Source: an uncultured Phaeodactylibacter sp. (GTDB lineage Bacteria; Bacteroidota; Bacteroidia; Chitinophagales; Saprospiraceae). Taken from it: DNA of 6,205 nucleotides. Both the position numbers and the translations under genes were made by a program. The number at the start of each line of letters is the position of its first letter. Positions within the stretch are counted from its first letter, which is position 1. The stretch lies in contig CAJXXJ010000244.1 in assembly GCA_913062745.1 (NCBI GenBank), forward strand, positions 1 to 6,205. Reading direction: 5' to 3'. Of the stretch, positions 1-6,205 are shown in pieces. The notes below the pieces were generated by a model that ran no database searches, was not told where the DNA came from, and saw nothing but the letters and a program-made list of their open reading frames with translations.

Positions 1-2181
<2,181 letters not shown>

Positions 2182-2274
2182 TGTTGGTAATCGTTATTTC
2201 AAGGGTTTCTGGAAAAAATCAGCTCCTGGAAGGAACCTGTATTTGTCTCAACATCTGCTTGATGATGTGGTTGA

Positions 2275-2282
2275 CAAAGGTA
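2275..2282 (-). promoter_or_regulatory. Candidate -7 promoter element for metH (TACCTTTG)
   Basis: On the minus strand this reads TACCTTTG, an exact match to the Bacteroidota -7 consensus TAnnTTTG, about 94 bases upstream of the metH ATG. No TTG lies at the usual 17-23 base spacing upstream; the nearest TTG (2298-2296) leaves only 13 bases. The call therefore rests on the -7 box and its placement. It implies a metH leader of roughly 85-90 bases. Confidence 0.4.
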
Positions 2283-2345
2283 CTGAAGATTAGCTCAATT
2301 CCATGCCCGCCGCCGTTTTGAACGAAAAAATGACTAGATTATTAG

Positions 2346-2353
2346 TATATTTA
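2346..2353 (+). promoter_or_regulatory. Weak candidate -7 element upstream of the HU-SPOR gene (TATATTTA)
   Basis: TATATTTA matches TAnnTTTG at all fixed positions except the last and sits 46 bases before the ATG at 2400, inside the most AT-rich stretch of the intergenic region (about 2320-2362). A TTTTG upstream at 2316-2320 is 25 bases away, slightly too far for a normal -33 element. Suggestive only. Confidence 0.2.
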
Positions 2354-2399
2354 CCATATTGAAATGCCAGCTCATTAAGGCATAGCAAAAACAGCAGAT

Positions 2400-3386
2400 A
2401 TGGAGATGGATATTGGGGCCTACATCGCGACAATTTTGTACGAGCACAATACGGTCGCTATTCCGGGCCTGGGAAGTTTCGTGAGTCAGTACAAATCAGC
2501 TGATATTGATCAGGTACAGGGCAAGTTGCACCCACCCGGCCGTACCGTGGCGTTCAACCCCAATCTGGTAGGGGACGACGGCCTGCTCACCAGGCATTTA
2601 CAGCAGCTCCACGGGATTGGGCCGGCAGAGGCGCATCATATTGTAGAACGCTACGTGGGCGAGGTAAAAGAAGCCATTGAGCGGCGGGAAATTGTAGTCT
2701 TCCCGGAAGTGGGCCGCCTCTACCAGGATTACGAAAAGAACCTGCAGTTTTTGCCGGACAATACCAACTTCAGCCTCGATGCCTACGGCCTGCCGGTAAT
2801 GGAGGCGTACCCGGTAGCCCGCCCCAAAGCGACTAAGCAAGAGCAAAAGCAGCAGGAGATGGTCAAGCGGGACCGTGCCGCCAATAAAGGGCTGTTGGCT
2901 GCTATCCTGGGCGGCAGCCTGGTCATTGCTGCAGCAGTCTATTTTCTGTTTTTTTACAGCGGCCTGCCGAAGGATGACACCCTGCAGCGCGTGCCGACCT
3001 CGAGAGTGAATGTGAGCCCCTCCGTGCGCCCTGCCGCAGACGACAGCCTGCAAAAGGAAGACGGAGACTCCCTGACAGATGCTGCCCCTCAGGAGGAAGC
3101 TTACGATACGGAAGAGCCGGATGATGATTTCGATACCGAGAGTGCCACTACCGCACCGGGCCAACGTTATATGGTGATTATCATCGGGGCTTTCGGCAAC
3201 AAAGAAAATGTGACTCGACTGGTAGACGAGATTTTCGAAGCTGGATATGAGCCCTACACGGAGAAATCCGGCCCGCTCACTAAGGTGGGGATTCAAAAAA
3301 CCTACAGCAATCCGGCAGAAATAGAAAACACGCTGATGGAGGTGCGCAACCGCTTTACTTCCGATGCCAAAGTTTATAAACGATAA
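2400..3386 (+). CDS. Membrane-anchored HU-CCDC81-like and SPOR domain protein
   Basis: A 328-residue single-pass inner-membrane protein. Residues 1 to about 60 (MDIGAYIATILYEHNTVAIP, then GLGSF) and about 62-135 (GIGPAEAHHIVERYV, then VVFPEVGRLYQD) look like the two tandem HU/IHF-fold domains of the bacterial CCDC81 type. A basic, Gln-rich stretch (141-163) precedes one transmembrane helix (about 164-187). An acidic, low-complexity linker (188-253) follows, then a C-terminal SPOR domain (about 256-327: YMVIIIGAFGNKENVTRLVD, GYEPY, ending in YKR). The basic residues before the helix predict N-inside, C-out topology. SPOR domains bind denuded glycan strands at division septa. HU-CCDC81 modules are DNA-binding-like, but binding has not been shown for this protein. 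I infer that it links a cytoplasmic partner or DNA to the cell wall. The ATG at 2400 is chosen over that at 2406 as the longer start; neither has a Shine-Dalgarno. Confidence 0.88.
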   Translation: MEMDIGAYIATILYEHNTVAIPGLGSFVSQYKSADIDQVQGKLHPPGRTVAFNPNLVGDDGLLTRHLQQLHGIGPAEAHHIVERYVGEVKEAIERREIVVFPEVGRLYQDYEKNLQFLPDNTNFSLDAYGLPVMEAYPVARPKATKQEQKQQEMVKRDRAANKGLLAAILGGSLVIAAAVYFLFFYSGLPKDDTLQRVPTSRVNVSPSVRPAADDSLQKEDGDSLTDAAPQEEAYDTEEPDDDFDTESATTAPGQRYMVIIIGAFGNKENVTRLVDEIFEAGYEPYTEKSGPLTKVGIQKTYSNPAEIENTLMEVRNRFTSDAKVYKR

Positions 3387-3392
3387 AAAAAA

Positions 3393-3423
3393 CAGCAGGC
3401 ACTGTACCATACAGTGCCCGCTG
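3393..3423. terminator. Bidirectional intrinsic terminator between convergent genes
   Basis: Inverted repeat with 14-base arms (CAGCAGGCACTGTA and TACAGTGCCCGCTG) around a 3-base loop and one internal mismatch. On the plus strand it is followed by five T (3425-3429) and begins 7 bases after the HU-SPOR stop codon. On the minus strand it is followed by eight T (complement of 3385-3392) and lies about 30 bases after the peroxidase stop codon. It can therefore terminate both converging transcripts. Confidence 0.88.
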
Positions 3424-3452
3424 CTTTTTAGAGCTTATTTGCAATCTTCTGA

Positions 3453-5414
3453 CTAATAGGTCCCGCCTACTTTTCTTTTATTCCACTCTGGTTGTTCTTC
3501 AAAAGCGGGGAGTTGCTGCGGCACAGCAGTCATGCCGGTAGTGTCAGTGAGCGATTCCATAAAGGCTACCAGGTCCGCAATTTCCTGCTCATTCAGCTGC
3601 AGTGGCGCATCCGGCAGCGTCTGATAGGGCACATCGATGCCCATGCCGGCACCACCGCCCCGGTTGTAAAATTCCACCACCTCTTCCAAAGTCTTATAGA
3701 TTCCGTTATGCATATAGGGTGCCGTGAGGGCTGCGTTGCGCACGGTCACTGTTTTGAAAGAATGGACGTAGAACGGGGCTTCATCCTGCGGCTTGGCACT
3801 GGCAAAGCGCCCGAGGTCCGGGTCAAGCGTCAGGCTGTCCGGGCCATGAGCCGAAGCAGGTACACCAAGTACCTCTGACTCGCTTTCCTGGAAGTAGGGC
3901 GGTACGGTACCGTTGAAGGTAGGTGCGAAGTGGCAGGTCCCGCAGCTGGCTTTGCCCATAAAGAGGTTGAAGCCGCGCTGTGCTGCTTCGCTCAGCTGTT
4001 CCCGCTCACCGCGCACGTACTGGTCAAACGGGCTGTCGAATGAACGCAAGCTGGCGATGTACGCTGCCAGCGCATTGGAAATACTCCACTTGCTGAGCTG
4101 GTAGTTGGGATGCTCGGGGTAGGCTTGCGCAAACAACTGCCGGTATTCGCCACTCTGCTGCAGCTTCCCGATGATATTGAGGAAATCGGTATTGAATTCT
4201 TTGGAGTCAAGGATGACGTGCTTGACCTGCCGCTCGAGATTAGGCTCCCGCAGGTCATAGAAATAGTGCTCTGAATATACGGAGTTGATCAGGGTAGGGG
4301 CGTTGCGCTGAATGTGGCCTTCGCCATTCATAGCCAGGCTCTTGGCCCGGCCATCGGTGAAGGCTTTGTCCGGGTTGTGGCAGCTGGCACAGGAGCGCTC
4401 ATTATTTTCCGAAAGGATGGGGTCATAAAAAAGCAGCTTGCCCAGCGCAATGCGGGCCTCAGAAATATCCTGCTCAGCCAGGTTGGCGTAGTAGTTGGCA
4501 TTCAGCAGCTCCGGAGAGAAAAGGTTGTCTGCCTCGTAATTGAGCGCCAGCGGTGTGTTGATCGTTTCTTTTTCCAGCTCTACTTCCAGCGCCAGTTGCA
4601 TATCGAGGGCCTGAGCGAAGAGCGGGTTAAGGTATTCTTTCAGGAAAGCGAGCCGGTCGAATTGCTCAAAGTCCTGATGCCTGGCGAGGTAAGCTTTAGT
4701 GCCCTTCAGCGTTTGGCTAAACTGACGGGCGAGCTCTGGTTGCTGGCCTTGCAGCAACGGCAGGTAAGCGAGTATGGCCCGGGACGACCCCTCCAGGGCG
4801 GCCTGTGCTTCCGGGATAGCATTGACGGACCCCGGCGTGTCGAATCCGGTGAGGCCCAGGGTGAACATGCGGATCAGTTCGTAGCGGAAGCCTTCAAAGA
4901 CAAAGCGGTGCTGCAGCGCTACGTTCGACTGGTATTTCCGGACAGTGCTGAAGTCCTTGGCCAGCACATTAGTAAGGCGTACGATTTCATCGGCTTCTTC
5001 GGCAGGGCTTTCGCCAAAAGCAAGCTCGTCGAGCACCTGCAGGCCGACCGGCTCTATGATCCTGACCTCAGGGACTTTGGGCTCCGTAGTGAGCAGCGGG
5101 GCACCGTTGATGTATTTTTTGATAGACTCCCGGTCATTGTATTCCAGCAGGAATTCTACCCGCTTAAATGCGAGCCGGGTGTCTGTATGGGCTTGCTGCA
5201 GGGCTTGCAGCTGACTGGCATCTGCCTGAAAGCGGGCCGCTGCCTCCTGGTAGCGGCCGATGGCCTGATTGAGTTCGGACAGGCCGTCAATGAACTGCGC
5301 TTCCACCTGCCGCAGGGCTTCAGCCGCGTTGTAGTGGCGCTGCGGGGTAAAGCTCAGAAAGTGGGTGAGCAGCAGCAAAGCGACGATGGATAGTATACCG
5401 TATAGCTTATGCAT
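3453..5414 (-). CDS. Di-heme cytochrome c peroxidase with extended N-terminal helical domain
   Basis: A 653-residue exported protein of the bacterial CcpA/MauG di-heme family, which typically reduces hydrogen peroxide to water in the periplasm with electrons from small cytochromes or other donors. Residues 1-22 form a hydrophobic signal or anchor with no lipobox Cys. About 30-310 is a mostly helical region that includes RVEFLLEY (85-92) and KYINGAP (100-106). The catalytic part begins near 320 (ARIALGKLLFYDP). Heme sites are CASCH (342-346) and CGTCH (491-495). M568 in TAPYMHNGIYKTLEEVVEFY is the expected axial Met of the second heme. RNAPTLINSVY (370-380) matches the family NxPTLxN motif, and E406 (DSKEF) may be the conserved catalytic acid. 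The usual FWDGRA motif appears changed to FYDLRE (385-390). Length is nearly double the usual 320-370 residues, entirely because of the N-terminal part. The substrate is unproven; a MauG-like oxidation role is possible. The ATG at 5414 is followed directly by the signal sequence, which supports it. Confidence 0.9.
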   Translation of the reverse strand: MHKLYGILSIVALLLLTHFLSFTPQRHYNAAEALRQVEAQFIDGLSELNQAIGRYQEAAARFQADASQLQALQQAHTDTRLAFKRVEFLLEYNDRESIKKYINGAPLLTTEPKVPEVRIIEPVGLQVLDELAFGESPAEEADEIVRLTNVLAKDFSTVRKYQSNVALQHRFVFEGFRYELIRMFTLGLTGFDTPGSVNAIPEAQAALEGSSRAILAYLPLLQGQQPELARQFSQTLKGTKAYLARHQDFEQFDRLAFLKEYLNPLFAQALDMQLALEVELEKETINTPLALNYEADNLFSPELLNANYYANLAEQDISEARIALGKLLFYDPILSENNERSCASCHNPDKAFTDGRAKSLAMNGEGHIQRNAPTLINSVYSEHYFYDLREPNLERQVKHVILDSKEFNTDFLNIIGKLQQSGEYRQLFAQAYPEHPNYQLSKWSISNALAAYIASLRSFDSPFDQYVRGEREQLSEAAQRGFNLFMGKASCGTCHFAPTFNGTVPPYFQESESEVLGVPASAHGPDSLTLDPDLGRFASAKPQDEAPFYVHSFKTVTVRNAALTAPYMHNGIYKTLEEVVEFYNRGGGAGMGIDVPYQTLPDAPLQLNEQEIADLVAFMESLTDTTGMTAVPQQLPAFEEQPEWNKRKVGGTY

Positions 5415-5447
5415 AGCTTATAATTTTTGCGGAGTCTACTAATGGGA

Positions 5448-5455
5448 AAAAGGTA
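5448..5455 (-). promoter_or_regulatory. Weak candidate -7 element for the cytochrome c peroxidase gene (TACCTTTT)
   Basis: The minus strand reads TACCTTTT, one base from TAnnTTTG, with its proximal end 33 bases before the peroxidase ATG. A TTG occurs 15 bases further upstream, inside the GC hairpin at 5461-5484; that is short of the usual 17-23 spacing. It could equally be the T-rich tail of the upstream terminator. Confidence 0.25.
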
Positions 5456-5460
5456 GAAAT

Positions 5461-5484
5461 GGCGGCAGGCCAATGCCTGCCGCC
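5461..5484 (-). terminator. GC-rich hairpin, probable terminator of the PhoX-like gene
   Basis: A perfect 10-base-pair inverted repeat (GGCGGCAGGC / GCCTGCCGCC) with a 4-base loop, starting 38 bases after the PhoX-like stop codon. The minus-strand sequence after it is T-rich (ATTTCTACCTTTTT), but the five-T run starts about nine bases past the stem. It is thus a less than ideal intrinsic terminator and may instead act as an attenuator or 3'-end stabiliser, allowing some read-through into the peroxidase gene. Confidence 0.6.
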
Positions 5485-5522
5485 GGGGTATTATTAAAAA
5501 GGAAGATTATCGCGTGTTAAGC

Positions 5523-6205
5523 TTACTGCACGATCAGCTTCTTCACTTCGCCAGCCTCAGACTGCAGGAAGTAGGTGCCAGCCGGCAGGTCAGAAACATC
5601 CACCTGGCTTACGTTGCGGAATACGCTCAGGCGCTGTCCGTTGATGTCGTAGATCGCTACGTCCATAGACTGATTCATGTATACCATGCGGGTAGTCGGG
5701 TTCGGGAACACCTTGAAGCCTTCGCCTTCTACTTCCGGCTCCTGCAGGTCCGTGATCGCTACGTTGTCAAATCCGTGGATCGCGAAAGTCAGAGAGTGGT
5801 TGAAAGGGAAAGGGTTGGTAGAGTTCGGGTGCTGAGAGTTTACCAGCAGCGACTTGCCGTCCGGAGTCGGCATAGCGCCGGTGATTTCTGCACCAGCCGG
5901 CGTTGCGGAGATACGGATGAGGTCATCAACAGTCGGGTTCTCGATGCGCAGGTCCAGCAGCCACAGTTCGCAAGTGCGGTTGCTCACACCAGCCGGTGTA
6001 CGGCCGTAAGAAGTACCGTTCAGGTCTTCGCAGATAACGAGGAAAGACTCGCCGTCGATCGTCATCACGTTCAGGCCGTCCGGGTTAGACATGTGCTTCT
6101 CAAAGTAGTCCGCCTCAGACGGGCTCACTTCCTGATCCCAGTCCGGCCCGCCTTCAATCCATACGTAGTTGGTGTCGAGTACCGGGTCGTATACCCAAAT
6201 GCGGC
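5523..6205 (-). CDS. Secreted DUF839/PhoX-family protein with type IX secretion sorting domain (C-terminal 226 residues; partial)
   Basis: The frame is open from the right edge (first whole codon 6203-6201) to TAA at 5525-5523. The GTG at 6128 is internal, because in-frame coding continues upstream of it (RIWVYDPVLDTNYVW at the edge). The first ~160 visible residues resemble the end of the PhoX/DUF839 beta-propeller: NPDGLNVMTIDGESFLVICE at 40-59 visible numbering, then a D, and GAEITGAMPTPDGKSLLVNS followed by QHP at 104-126. PhoX enzymes are iron- and calcium-dependent alkaline phosphatases, but many DUF839 proteins are uncharacterised, and the metal-site residues upstream cannot be seen. 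The last ~65 residues (about 5526-5717) are a type A sorting domain (FKVFPNPTTRMVY, then DVAIYDINGQ, DVSDLPAGTYFLQ and KKLIVQ), which directs export across the outer membrane and is normally cleaved off. Codon use is biased to C-ending codons (13 of 14 Asn codons downstream of 6128 are AAC), suggesting high expression. Confidence 0.85.
   Translation of the reverse strand, partial: RIWVYDPVLDTNYVWIEGGPDWDQEVSPSEADYFEKHMSNPDGLNVMTIDGESFLVICEDLNGTSYGRTPAGVSNRTCELWLLDLRIENPTVDDLIRISATPAGAEITGAMPTPDGKSLLVNSQHPNSTNPFPFNHSLTFAIHGFDNVAITDLQEPEVEGEGFKVFPNPTTRMVYMNQSMDVAIYDINGQRLSVFRNVSQVDVSDLPAGTYFLQSEAGEVKKLIVQ

Noticed and set aside
2182..2399. Riboswitch or small RNA gene in the divergent intergenic region
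   Set aside because: No conserved cobalamin, SAM or tRNA-like blocks could be recognised on either strand; only a weak hairpin and promoter-like boxes are present.
2598..3410. 270-codon open frame on the minus strand
   Set aside because: Antisense to the HU-SPOR gene and running through the terminator stem; low-complexity Leu runs come from the complement of Gln/Glu-rich codons.
4314..5393. 359-codon open frame on the plus strand
   Set aside because: Antisense to the cytochrome c peroxidase, whose signal sequence, heme sites and length are convincing. The shadow frame shows no family motifs.
5523..6128. A complete 201-residue protein starting at the GTG at 6128
   Set aside because: The same frame continues open to the right edge with sensible protein sequence, and a DUF839-plus-sorting-domain protein needs a much longer N-terminal part with a signal peptide.

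Overview
The window looks like chromosomal DNA from a member of the Bacteroidota with a GC content in the mid-50s (by eye). Three things point there. One protein ends in a type IX secretion C-terminal sorting domain. Another has the HU-CCDC81 / transmembrane / SPOR architecture known mainly from this phylum. The start codons lack Shine-Dalgarno sequences, and a TAnnTTTG-type -7 element lies upstream of metH. A GC-richer lineage such as the Saprospiria is a guess only.

Layout: (1) positions 1-2181, minus strand: the first 727 residues of cobalamin-dependent methionine synthase (metH), which runs off the left edge just before its B12-binding domain. (2) 2182-2399: divergent intergenic region with a good -7 box for metH, a weak leader hairpin and an AT-rich candidate promoter for the plus-strand gene. 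(3) 2400-3386, plus strand: a membrane-anchored protein with two HU-like domains on the cytoplasmic side and a SPOR peptidoglycan-binding domain on the periplasmic side. (4) 3387-3452: a bidirectional terminator between convergent genes. (5) 3453-5414, minus strand: a large di-heme cytochrome c peroxidase with a helical N-terminal domain of about 300 residues. (6) 5415-5522: a short gap with a strong GC hairpin and a possible promoter. (7) 5523-6205, minus strand: the C-terminal 226 residues of a secreted DUF839/PhoX-like protein with a type IX sorting tail, cut by the right edge.

The genes do not form an obvious pathway. MetH is cytosolic one-carbon and methionine metabolism, the HU-SPOR protein spans the inner membrane, the peroxidase is periplasmic, and the PhoX-like protein is exported across the outer membrane. 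Genes 3 and 4 are in tandem but separated by a hairpin; the others are divergent or convergent, so at least three transcription units are likely. I found no mobile element, CRISPR array, tRNA or rRNA, and nothing that qualifies as a clearly new system. The least ordinary items are the HU-SPOR membrane protein and the extended N-terminal domain of the peroxidase.
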